NCBI GenBank assembly: GCA_022648295.1
Contig: JALCME010000008.1
Location: 62,001 to 126,000 of the forward strand
DNA length: 64,000 nt
Source: Bacteroides sp.
GTDB taxonomy: Bacteria; Bacteroidota; Bacteroidia; Bacteroidales; Bacteroidaceae
Reading direction: 5' to 3'
Positions 17,964 to 25,671 of this stretch are shown here, piece by piece (the first letter of the stretch is position 1; every line of letters starts with the position of its first letter). The notes under the pieces were generated by a model that was given only the letters and a program-made list of their open reading frames with translations, was not told the DNA's origin and did no database searches. Position numbers and translations under genes: made by a program.

Positions 17964-19973
17964 ATGAACGACATTAAACTAATGAATCGCGCAGCGGACA
18001 ATATCCGTATTCTTGCTGCTTCAATGGTTGAAAAAGCCAATTCCGGACATCCTGGTGGCGCTATGGGGGGTGCTGACTTTATAAACGTACTCTTTTCAGA
18101 GTTTTTGATATATGACCCGGAGAATCCCGCATGGGAAGCACGTGACCGTTTCTTCCTGGACCCTGGTCATATGTCGCCAATGCTCTATTCCACCCTGGCA
18201 CTAACAGGTAAGTTTAAATTGGACGAATTGAAAGAATTCCGCCAATGGGAAAGCCCAACACCCGGACATCCCGAACGAGATATTACCCGCGGTATTGAAA
18301 ACACGTCCGGTCCACTTGGACAAGGACACACTTTCGCCGTAGGCGCGGCTATCGCTGCCAAATTTATGAAAGCGCGTTTCAGTGAAATTATGCATCAAAC
18401 AATCTATGCTTACATTTCTGATGGAGGCGTTCAGGAAGAGATATCCCAGGGGACAGGACGTATTGCAGGTGCATTGGGATTGGACAATCTGATCATGTTC
18501 TACGATTCCAACGACATTCAGCTGTCCACCGAAACTAAAGCTGTGACAGTAGAAGACACTGCAAAGAAATACGAAGCATGGGGATGGAAAGTAATCACAA
18601 TCAACGGGAATGATACGGATGCCATTCGCACGGCACTTCATGAAGCCAAAGCTGAAAAAGAACGTCCTACCCTGATTATAGGTAAAACAATAATGGGTAA
18701 AGGTGCACGCAAAGCTGACGGAAGTAGTTACGAAGCCAATTGCGCCACACACGGAGCTCCACTGGGTGGAGATGCATATATCAATACCATCAACAATCTG
18801 GGGGGTAACCCGGAAAACCCGTTTGTTATCTTCCCTGAAGTAGCTGAGCTATATGCCAAACGTGCTGCTGAACTAAAAGGAATAATGGCCAAGAAATATG
18901 CAGAAAAGGCAGAATGGGCGAAAGCCAATCCTGATGCAGCTGCAAAACTGGAATTATTCTTCTCAGGAAAAGCACCAAAGGTAAACTGGGACGCTATTGA
19001 ACAAAAAGCCGGAGCTGCCACCCGTGCCGCATCTGCTACCGTATTGGGAGCTTTAGCTACACAAGTAGAAAATATGGTTGTAGCTTCAGCTGACCTTTCC
19101 AATTCCGATAAGACCGACGGCTTTCTGAAAAAGACACATGCTTTTGAGAAAGGAGACTTTAGCGGGGCATTTTTCCAAGCTGGTGTATCTGAATTAACGA
19201 TGGCTTGCATTTGCATAGGTATGTCGCTCCACGGAGGCATCATTCCCGCTTGTGGCACCTTCTTCGTTTTTTCCGATTATATGAAACCGGCTGTCCGTAT
19301 GGCGGCTTTAATGGAAGTTCCGGTAAAATTTATATGGACACACGACGCTTTCCGTGTAGGAGAAGATGGCCCAACCCACGAGCCCGTAGAGCAAGAAGCT
19401 CAAATCCGTTTAATGGAAAAGATGAAGAACCATAAAGGGCATAATTCCATGCTGGTACTTCGTCCGGCAGATGCTGAGGAAACAACAGTTGCCTGGAAAT
19501 TAGCCATGGAGAATATAACTACACCAACAGCGTTAATCTTCTCCCGTCAGAATATAGCCAACCTACCAGTAGGAAATGATTATAAGCAAGCTGCTAAAGG
19601 TGCATATATCGTTGCAAGTTCTGATGAGAACCCTGATATTACCTTGGTTGCTTCCGGTTCCGAAGTATCTACTTTAGTAGCAGGTAGCGAACTTCTGCGC
19701 AAAGACGGTATTAAAGTCCGTATCGTATCCGCACCTTCCGAAGGTTTATTCCGTAGTCAACCTGCATCTTATCAGGAATCCATATTACCATCAAAAGCCA
19801 AAATGTTCGGACTGACGGCTGGTCTACCCGTAACCCTCCAAGGATTAGTCGGTGCCAATGGTAAAGTATGGGGGTTGGAGTCATTTGGATTCTCAGCTCC
19901 TTACAAAGTACTTGATGAAAAGCTGGGATTTACAGCTGAGAATGTTTATAAACAAGTAAAGGCAATGTTATAA
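17964..19973 (+). CDS. tkt: Transketolase
   Basis: This thiamine-diphosphate enzyme transfers two-carbon units between xylulose 5-phosphate and aldoses. The 669-residue product has full length: the His/Gly-rich start KANSGHPGGAMGGA, the TPP-Mg motif beginning YISDGGVQEE and running to about YDSNDIQLS (GDG variant), THDAFRVGEDGPTHEPVEQ with the sugar-phosphate residues, and a C-terminal domain from about 535. It uses the xylulose 5-phosphate made by AraD, which explains its place after the arabinose operon. rpiB follows 90 bp later. Confidence 0.96.
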   Translation: MNDIKLMNRAADNIRILAASMVEKANSGHPGGAMGGADFINVLFSEFLIYDPENPAWEARDRFFLDPGHMSPMLYSTLALTGKFKLDELKEFRQWESPTPGHPERDITRGIENTSGPLGQGHTFAVGAAIAAKFMKARFSEIMHQTIYAYISDGGVQEEISQGTGRIAGALGLDNLIMFYDSNDIQLSTETKAVTVEDTAKKYEAWGWKVITINGNDTDAIRTALHEAKAEKERPTLIIGKTIMGKGARKADGSSYEANCATHGAPLGGDAYINTINNLGGNPENPFVIFPEVAELYAKRAAELKGIMAKKYAEKAEWAKANPDAAAKLELFFSGKAPKVNWDAIEQKAGAATRAASATVLGALATQVENMVVASADLSNSDKTDGFLKKTHAFEKGDFSGAFFQAGVSELTMACICIGMSLHGGIIPACGTFFVFSDYMKPAVRMAALMEVPVKFIWTHDAFRVGEDGPTHEPVEQEAQIRLMEKMKNHKGHNSMLVLRPADAEETTVAWKLAMENITTPTALIFSRQNIANLPVGNDYKQAAKGAYIVASSDENPDITLVASGSEVSTLVAGSELLRKDGIKVRIVSAPSEGLFRSQPASYQESILPSKAKMFGLTAGLPVTLQGLVGANGKVWGLESFGFSAPYKVLDEKLGFTAENVYKQVKAML

Positions 19974-20063
19974 AACTACAGAAAAAATGCGAATTATTAT
20001 AATTTCCAAGGTTAATTCCGGAAAAATGTGATAACCCCCATTTTATGTTTAAACAAAAAGACT

Positions 20064-20498
20064 ATGAAAACAATTGGAATTTGTTCTGACCATGCTGGAT
20101 ATGAATTAAAACAATTTGTAAAAAGTTGGCTGGACGCTAAGGGTTGGAAATACTACGATTTTGGTACTTATAATATGGAGAGCTGTGACTATCCGGACTT
20201 TGCTCATCCTTTGGCATACGCCGTGGAAAGCGGAGAATATTATCCCGGCATTGCAATTTGTGGAAGTGGCAATGGCATAAACATGACGCTAAACAAACAT
20301 CAAGGTATCCGTGCTGCCCTTTGCTGGAAGCCAGAAATCGCTCACCTAGCACGCCAACACAATGATGCAAACATTCTAGTTATGCCAGGACGCTTTGTAA
20401 CTATTGAAGAAGCTGACCACATTATGACAGAATTCTTCGCTACTTCTTTTGACGGAGGACGTCACCAAAGAAGAATAGATAAAATTCCAATTAAATAA
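20064..20498 (+). CDS. rpiB: Ribose-5-phosphate isomerase B
   Basis: The 144-residue product has the RpiB/LacAB fold, with GICSDHAGYELK at the N-terminus, the active-site Cys in AICGSGNGINMTLNK and GIRAALCW after it. It interconverts ribose 5-phosphate and ribulose 5-phosphate, giving transketolase its co-substrate. I chose ATG at 20064; a GTG at 20028 is in frame but would add 12 residues unlike the family. It shares direction and pathway with tkt, 90 bp upstream, and a hairpin follows the gene. Confidence 0.95.
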   Translation: MKTIGICSDHAGYELKQFVKSWLDAKGWKYYDFGTYNMESCDYPDFAHPLAYAVESGEYYPGIAICGSGNGINMTLNKHQGIRAALCWKPEIAHLARQHNDANILVMPGRFVTIEEADHIMTEFFATSFDGGRHQRRIDKIPIK

Positions 20499-20515
20499 GC
20501 ATTATTCAGAAAAAA

Positions 20516-20550
20516 GGATGTGTCACTTCAAAATGGCACATTCTCTTTTC
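20516..20550 (+). terminator. Hairpin terminator after rpiB
   Basis: GGATGTGTCA (20516-20525) pairs with TGGCACATTC (20534-20543) through Watson-Crick and G-U pairs around an 8-base loop, followed by TCTTTTCT. It lies 17 bp after the rpiB stop. Confidence 0.65.
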
Positions 20551-20707
20551 TATCGTTTATGCCACTGCCTATTCCTTATATTTCAAAAGACACAAAAACG
20601 AATATCTTACTCTAGCAATGTTTCAAAGACTCATGCTTTGAAGCATTACCGTCAATTATTACACCTTTTCAATCAAAATCTCATCCTTAAGAGCCAAAAG
20701 CTTTCCT

Positions 20708-20715
20708 TATTTTTG
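20708..20715 (+). promoter_or_regulatory. -7 promoter element upstream of GH28
   Basis: TATTTTTG matches TAnnTTTG, 37 bp before the ATG of the GH28 gene. It marks a separate transcription unit after the rpiB terminator. Confidence 0.5.
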
Positions 20716-20752
20716 CAGCAAACATCTAATAACCATTATAAAAAAAAGGCAC

Positions 20753-22156
20753 ATGAAAAAAGTACTTGGAATTCTCTCCTTACTCCTATCAACAACCTTA
20801 GTTATTGCTAACCCAATCGATTTTGACCAAGCTTTTACCGAAAGCATCAAAATCGAAAAACAAATCAAAAAAACATCATTTCCAGATCGTAGCTATTTGA
20901 TTACTGACTTCGGGGCCAAAACAGATACTCCAAACGAGCCTTGCCATGAAGCAATCAACCAGGCAATTCTAAAATGCAGTTTAGATGGAGGAGGAGTTGT
21001 AGTTATACCTAAAGGTACTTTCTATACGGGTCCTATCACTCTAAAGAGTAATGTCAATCTACATTTAGAGGAAGGTTCAGTCTTAAAATTCTCAACAGAT
21101 CAAAGCCTTTATTTCCCAGCTGTCATTACTCGTTGGGAAGGGCTGGACTGCTACAATGCCCATCCACTAATTTATGCATATGGTGAAACTAATATTGCTA
21201 TTACCGGAAAAGGAATCATTGACGGACAGGGTTCCAACAACACTTGGTGGGCAATGTGTGGAGCTCCTCATTATGGATGGAAAGAAGGCATGATTGCCCA
21301 AAGAAATGGGGGGCGTGAACGCCTCCAAATGTACGGAGAAACGTCTACTCCAATCTACAAAAGAGTAATGAAACCGGAAGATGGCCTACGTCCACAACTA
21401 ATTAACTTATATGCTTGTCATACTATCCTTATAAAAGATGTTACATTGCTTAATTCCCCTTTTTGGGTGATCCATCCTCTTCTCTGCGAAAGTATGATAG
21501 TTAATGGCGTACATGTTTTTAACCGCGGACCTAACGGAGACGGTTGTGATCCCGAATCGTGCAAAAATGTATTAATTGAAGATTGTATTTTCGATACGGG
21601 TGACGATTGCATTGCAATAAAATCAGGACGTAACACCGACGGGCGCAAATGGGATGTTCCCAGCGAAAACATCATAGTACGTGATTGCTTTATGAAGAAT
21701 GGTCATGGAGGTGTAGTTATCGGAAGCGAAATTTCCGGTGGATACCGAAATCTCTTCGTTGAAAATTGCCGTATGGATAGCCCGAACTTGGACCGAGTAA
21801 TCCGGATTAAGACCAATACCTGCCGGGGTGGAGTAATCGAAAATGTATTTGTACGTAACGTAACCGTCGGACAGTGCCGCGAATCTGTATTAAGGATTAA
21901 TTTACAATATGAGAATCGTGAGAAATGCAACAGAAACTTTCCTCCCATTGTTCGAAACATACACCTAAAGAACATTACATGTGAAAAAAGCGACTTAGGC
22001 GTATACATTACAGGCTTAGAAGATAATGACCACATCTCAAACATTAGCGTGGAAGATTCCCACTTCAACAATGTAACCCAAAACAAGAATGATATAAAAG
22101 GTGCTAAAGATGTTAAGTTCAATAATCTCTATATAAACGGAAATATTGTAAAGTAG
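20753..22156 (+). CDS. Glycoside hydrolase family 28 (polygalacturonase-like)
   Basis: The product is a 467-residue secreted beta-helix enzyme with a signal peptide (residues 1-19, ending VIANP). The GH28 signature residues are in order: Asn261-Gly-Asp263 (NGD in place of the classical NTD), Asp284-Asp285 in DTGDDCIAIKSG, Gly317-His-Gly319 in NGHGGVVIGSE and Arg351-Ile-Lys353. The Asp trio is the catalytic set. Members act on homogalacturonan or rhamnogalacturonan, and the NGD form is common among Bacteroides exo-acting enzymes. It is a lone gene with its own promoter and terminator, next to the arabinose block, consistent with pectin use. Confidence 0.92.
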   Translation: MKKVLGILSLLLSTTLVIANPIDFDQAFTESIKIEKQIKKTSFPDRSYLITDFGAKTDTPNEPCHEAINQAILKCSLDGGGVVVIPKGTFYTGPITLKSNVNLHLEEGSVLKFSTDQSLYFPAVITRWEGLDCYNAHPLIYAYGETNIAITGKGIIDGQGSNNTWWAMCGAPHYGWKEGMIAQRNGGRERLQMYGETSTPIYKRVMKPEDGLRPQLINLYACHTILIKDVTLLNSPFWVIHPLLCESMIVNGVHVFNRGPNGDGCDPESCKNVLIEDCIFDTGDDCIAIKSGRNTDGRKWDVPSENIIVRDCFMKNGHGGVVIGSEISGGYRNLFVENCRMDSPNLDRVIRIKTNTCRGGVIENVFVRNVTVGQCRESVLRINLQYENREKCNRNFPPIVRNIHLKNITCEKSDLGVYITGLEDNDHISNISVEDSHFNNVTQNKNDIKGAKDVKFNNLYINGNIVK

Positions 22157-22179
22157 CACAACCACATTATATTCTATAA

Positions 22180-22236
22180 AAGCCCGGAGCTGTGACATTT
22201 TATCAGAAATTCATTCAGCTTTGGGCTTCTCTTTTA
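22180..22236 (+). terminator. Hairpin terminator after GH28
   Basis: An interrupted stem joins AAGCCCGGAGCTG (from 22180) to CAGCTTTGGGCTT (to 22228), with a CTCTTTT tract after it, 24 bp downstream of the stop. Confidence 0.65.
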
Positions 22237-22290
22237 TCTCAATTTTCTTATTTTTCACAGATTAGTTGTTTAATGTCTCTAAATAAAAGC

Positions 22291-22298
22291 TATCTTTG
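22291..22298 (+). promoter_or_regulatory. -7 promoter of the oxidoreductase operon
   Basis: An exact TATCTTTG lies 28 bp before the ATG of the TPR gene at 22327. It also argues against longer upstream starts for that gene, which would read through the promoter. Confidence 0.65.
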
Positions 22299-22326
22299 TC
22301 TTTTGGTAATCCTGAAATTACAAAAA

Positions 22327-22602
22327 ATGGAGCAACTGAAAACAATCAAAGAGCTTATCAATCAAGGAGATGTAGAACAAGCAATTCAGAAACTTGACGA
22401 CTTTTTACAGACCTCATCATCATCCCTAGATGAAGCTTACTACCTACGGGGCAATGCATTCCGAAAACAAGGAAATTGGCAACAGGCAGTGAATAACTAC
22501 CAACAAGCCCTTGAGCTAAATCCTGAAGGACCAGCCAAACAGGCCCACCAAATGGCAATGAATATCCTAAATTTTTATAATAAAGATATGTACAATCATT
22601 AA
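22327..22602 (+). CDS. TPR-repeat protein heading the oxidoreductase operon
   Basis: The 91-residue protein is made of two to three tetratricopeptide-type helical pairs; the clearest is DEAYYLRGNAFRKQGNWQQA, followed by VNNYQQALELNPEG. There is no signal peptide, so it acts in the cytoplasm, probably as a protein-binding module. It lies 11 bp before the ferredoxin-like subunit gene and is probably co-transcribed with the four oxidoreductase subunits. A role in assembly or partner binding is inference from position. Confidence 0.8.
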   Translation: MEQLKTIKELINQGDVEQAIQKLDDFLQTSSSSLDEAYYLRGNAFRKQGNWQQAVNNYQQALELNPEGPAKQAHQMAMNILNFYNKDMYNH

Positions 22603-22613
22603 GTAATGTAATT

Positions 22614-22841
22614 ATGGCAAAAATTAAAGGAGCTATAGTAGTAAACACCGAACGTTGCAAAGGATGTAACCTTTGTGTAGTGGCGTGTCCTACTCATGTT
22701 ATATCCCTCGCTAAAGAGGTTAACATAAAAGGGTATAATTTTGCCCACCCCATACTGCAAGAAGCATGCATCGGTTGTTCGTCTTGCGCAACAGTTTGTC
22801 CCGATGGATGCATCACAGTATATAAAGTAAAAGTTGAATAA
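22614..22841 (+). CDS. korD: 2-oxoacid:ferredoxin oxidoreductase, delta (ferredoxin-like) subunit
   Basis: The 75-residue product carries two [4Fe-4S] motifs: CKGCNLCVVACP (residues 17-28) and CIGCSSCATVCP (residues 53-64). It moves electrons from the TPP-containing core to external ferredoxin. It is the first of four subunit genes in the order delta, alpha, beta, gamma, with the small membrane protein between alpha and beta. The complex oxidatively decarboxylates a 2-oxoacid with CoA; 2-oxoglutarate or branched-chain oxoacids are the candidates. Confidence 0.93.
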   Translation: MAKIKGAIVVNTERCKGCNLCVVACPTHVISLAKEVNIKGYNFAHPILQEACIGCSSCATVCPDGCITVYKVKVE

Positions 22842-22860
22842 AAATGTAAATCTGTAGAAT

Positions 22861-23946
22861 ATGGCAGAAGAAGTTGTATTAATGAAAGGAAACGAAGCTA
22901 TCTCCCACGCAGCAATTCGCTACGGAGTAGATGGGTATTTCGGTTACCCCATTACTCCCCAATCGGAAGTATTGGAGACTCTTGCTGAACTGAAGCCTTG
23001 GGAGACCACCGGTATGGTTGTACTTCAAGCTGAGAGTGAAGTAGCAGCTATTAATATGGTTTATGGCGGTGCCGGAAGTGGAAAAATGGTGATGACCTCC
23101 TCGTCCAGTCCTGGCATAAGTCTAAAACAAGAAGGTATTTCATATATTGCAGGCGCAGAATTGCCTTGTTTAATTATAAATGTTATGCGTGGAGGCCCTG
23201 GACTGGGGACTATCCAACCTAGCCAAGCCGATTATTTCCAAACAGTTAAAGGAGGAGGACATGGTGACTACCGTTTGATAGCCCTTGCGCCTGCATCCGT
23301 ACAGGAAATGGCAGATTTTGTAGGACTAGGCTTTGAACTTGCTTTTAAATATCGAAATCCAGCAATTATTTTGGCCGATGGTGTTATTGGACAAATGATG
23401 GAAAAAGTAGTATTGCCTACACAAAGGAAACGCTTAACAGATGATGAAGTTATTGCACGATGCCCATGGGCAACAACCGGAAGGAGTAAAAACCGTAAAT
23501 CCAACATTATCACCTCATTGGAGTTAAAGCCAGAAGAGATGGAAAAAAACAATCTTCGTTTTCAGGCTAAGTATAAAATAATAGAAGAGAATGAAGTTCG
23601 TTTTGAAGAAATCCATTGTGAAGATGCAGAATACTTACTCATTGCATTTGGCTCCATGGCTCGTATTGGACAGAAAGCAATAGAACTTGCACGTGAAGAA
23701 GGAATTAAAGTCGGATTGTTACGTCCCATCACCCTTTGGCCTTTCCCAACAAAAGCTATTGATGCTTATGCTGATAAAGTAAAAGGTATGTTGGTAACCG
23801 AACTTAATGCAGGTCAAATGATTGAAGACGTCCGACTTGCAGTAAATGGAAAAATAAAGGTGGAACATTTCGGACGTTTGGGAGGTATTGTGCCAGACCC
23901 GGAAGAAATAGTGCATGCACTTAAGGAGAAACTGATTAATCAGTAA
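22861..23946 (+). CDS. korA: 2-oxoacid:ferredoxin oxidoreductase, alpha subunit
   Basis: The 361-residue protein has the pyrimidine-binding half of the TPP site: an N-terminal domain with GVDGYFGYPITPQSEVLE and the TSSSSPGISLKQEG segment, then a C-terminal transketolase-like domain that includes KVGLLRPITLWPFP. It assembles with the beta, gamma and delta subunits encoded around it. Databases call close relatives KorA or VorB, and sequence alone does not settle whether 2-oxoglutarate or 3-methyl-2-oxobutanoate is preferred. It follows the delta gene by 19 bp. Confidence 0.93.
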   Translation: MAEEVVLMKGNEAISHAAIRYGVDGYFGYPITPQSEVLETLAELKPWETTGMVVLQAESEVAAINMVYGGAGSGKMVMTSSSSPGISLKQEGISYIAGAELPCLIINVMRGGPGLGTIQPSQADYFQTVKGGGHGDYRLIALAPASVQEMADFVGLGFELAFKYRNPAIILADGVIGQMMEKVVLPTQRKRLTDDEVIARCPWATTGRSKNRKSNIITSLELKPEEMEKNNLRFQAKYKIIEENEVRFEEIHCEDAEYLLIAFGSMARIGQKAIELAREEGIKVGLLRPITLWPFPTKAIDAYADKVKGMLVTELNAGQMIEDVRLAVNGKIKVEHFGRLGGIVPDPEEIVHALKEKLINQ

Positions 23947-23983
23947 TCGAGATATTAACATAAATCATAAAACCATACGTATA

Positions 23984-24157
23984 ATGAACCCTGACAAAAT
24001 AAGAAATGTACTGAATATACTTTTCCTGATACTTGCCTTGGCATCTATCATCATTTACTTTGCAGCAAGAAATGACTTCAAACTGTTTATATATGTCTGT
24101 GGAGCTGCTATATTCGTTAAGTTAGTAGAGTTCTTTATCCGGTTTACTAATCGATAA
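23984..24157 (+). CDS. Small membrane protein between korA and korB
   Basis: An open frame of 57 codons starts with ATG 37 bp after korA and stops 5 bp before korB. The product has a charged start (MNPDKIRNVLN), a membrane helix at about residues 10-26 (LFLILALASIIIYFAA), a short polar loop (RNDFK), and a second helix at about 34-52, ending FIRFTNR. The spacing leaves no other role for this stretch, and the in-operon position suggests a real gene. I do not recognise a family. It might anchor or accompany the complex at the inner membrane, but that is inference. Confidence 0.75.
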   Translation: MNPDKIRNVLNILFLILALASIIIYFAARNDFKLFIYVCGAAIFVKLVEFFIRFTNR

Positions 24158-24162
24158 AAATT

Positions 24163-24924
24163 ATGACAACAGAAGATATTATCAAACCTGAGAACCTAGT
24201 TTACAAGAAACCGGTCCTGATGAACGATAATCCTATGCACTATTGCCCGGGATGTAGTCATGGCGTAGTACACAAGTTGATTGCAGAGGTTATCGAAGAG
24301 ATGGGCATGGAAGAAAAAGCTATTGGTCTTTCACCGGTAGGATGTGCTGTATTTATTTACAATTACATAGATATAGATTGGCAAGAGGCTGCTCACGGGC
24401 GTGCACCTGCCTTAGCTACTGCTATTAAACGCCTTTGGCCTGACCGGCTGGTATTTACCTACCAAGGAGACGGTGATTTGGCATGTATAGGTACTGCCGA
24501 GACAATCCATGCATTAAACCGTGGAGAAAATATTACAATTATATTCATTAATAACGCTATCTACGGAATGACTGGCGGACAAATGGCGCCAACCACTCTG
24601 ATGGGAATGAAAACATCCACCAGCCCTTATGGACGAGATGTGCATCTGCACGGTTACCCATTAAAAATGGCCGATATTGCCGCACAATTGGAAGGTACAG
24701 CTTACGTAACACGACAAAGTGTAGAAACTGTCCCGGCTGTCCGCAAAGCTAAAAAAGCGATTCGGAAAGCATTTGAAAATTCCATGGCGGGCAAAGGGTC
24801 TAATTTGGTGGAAATTATATCTACCTGCAATTCCGGCTGGAAAATGTCACCCGAAAAAGCAAATAAGTGGATGGAAGAAAACATGTTCCCGTACTACCCA
24901 TTAGGCGATTTGAAAGATAAGTAA
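24163..24924 (+). CDS. korB: 2-oxoacid:ferredoxin oxidoreductase, beta subunit
   Basis: The 253-residue product is the TPP-pyrophosphate-binding subunit. It shows MHYCPGCSHGVVHKL near the start, the GDG motif in TYQGDGDLACIGT (about residue 105) and the Mg-binding IIFINNAIYGMTGGQM segment that follows. It forms the active site with KorA. It lies 5 bp after the small membrane protein and 22 bp before the gamma gene. Confidence 0.94.
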   Translation: MTTEDIIKPENLVYKKPVLMNDNPMHYCPGCSHGVVHKLIAEVIEEMGMEEKAIGLSPVGCAVFIYNYIDIDWQEAAHGRAPALATAIKRLWPDRLVFTYQGDGDLACIGTAETIHALNRGENITIIFINNAIYGMTGGQMAPTTLMGMKTSTSPYGRDVHLHGYPLKMADIAAQLEGTAYVTRQSVETVPAVRKAKKAIRKAFENSMAGKGSNLVEIISTCNSGWKMSPEKANKWMEENMFPYYPLGDLKDK

Positions 24925-24946
24925 ACGTGCTAAAAGACTAATAACA

Positions 24947-25489
24947 ATGAAAGAAGAAATCATTATAGCAGGCTTTGGCGGGCAAGGCGTATTGTCCATG
25001 GGAAAAATTCTGGCGTACTCAGGATTAATGGAAGGCAAAGAGGTAACTTGGATGCCTGCCTACGGACCAGAACAACGCGGTGGTACCGCCAACGTAACGG
25101 TCATCGTAAGTGATGAAAAAATTTCATCACCAATTTTGAGTAAATATGATGCAGCCATCATTCTGAACCAGCCTTCGTTAGAAAAGTTTGAAAGTCGCGT
25201 AAAACCAGGTGGGGTATTAATCTACGATGGTTACGGAATTATTAATCCGCCTACACGTCAGGATATTAATATCTACCGTATTGATGCCATGGATGCAGCC
25301 AACGAAATGAATAATGCCAAGGCTTTTAATATGATTGTGCTTGGCGGACTGCTGAAAATTAAACCGATGGTAACTTTGGAAAGTGTCATAAAAGGACTAA
25401 AGAAAACACTTCCAGAACGTCACCACCACTTAATACCAATGAACGAAGAGGCTATCAAAAAAGGGATGGAACTAATCCAAAAAGTATAA
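24947..25489 (+). CDS. korC: 2-oxoacid:ferredoxin oxidoreductase, gamma subunit
   Basis: The 180-residue protein belongs to the pyruvate/ketoisovalerate oxidoreductase catalytic-domain family: GFGGQGVLSMGKILAYSG at the N-terminus, then YGPEQRGGTANVTVIVSDE and a conserved NMIVLGGLLK helix. This subunit binds CoA. It is the last gene of the operon, and a hairpin follows. Confidence 0.94.
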   Translation: MKEEIIIAGFGGQGVLSMGKILAYSGLMEGKEVTWMPAYGPEQRGGTANVTVIVSDEKISSPILSKYDAAIILNQPSLEKFESRVKPGGVLIYDGYGIINPPTRQDINIYRIDAMDAANEMNNAKAFNMIVLGGLLKIKPMVTLESVIKGLKKTLPERHHHLIPMNEEAIKKGMELIQKV

Positions 25490-25506
25490 AAGACCTATAA
25501 TATCAT

Positions 25507-25590
25507 AAGCCCGGACATTTATATCAACAGTTAGGGAAATGAGATGTGAGACATTTTATTTCTACTATCCGGATATAAGCGTTCGGGCTT
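25507..25590 (+). terminator. Possible hairpin after the oxidoreductase operon
   Basis: AAGCCCGGAC (25507-25516) and GTTCGGGCTT (25581-25590) pair with one G-U mismatch, and adjacent ATTTATATC/GGATATAAGC extend the stem. The loop of more than 40 bases and the weak T tract make termination uncertain. The arm resembles the hairpin after the GH28 gene. Confidence 0.4.
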
Positions 25591-25654
25591 TGAATATTCA
25601 GAGCCTAAAAATAGCAAAAAAAGGATATTTCCACGGGTAAATCAGATTTTATTG

Positions 25655-25662
25655 TATCTTTG
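25655..25662 (+). promoter_or_regulatory. -7 promoter element very close to the porin start
   Basis: An exact TATCTTTG ends 9 bp before the ATG at 25672, so the mRNA leader would be only about 5 bases. It also shows that the in-frame TTG at 25660 is not the start. Confidence 0.6.
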
Positions 25663-25671
25663 CGCTTACTT

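Noticed and set aside
20518..20811. A 97-codon open frame between rpiB and GH28
   Set aside because: It begins inside a terminator hairpin and overlaps the GH28 signal peptide in another frame; composition is not protein-like.
25660..25671. TTG start for the putative porin
   Set aside because: The codon lies inside the -7 element and the ATG at 25672 begins a good signal peptide.
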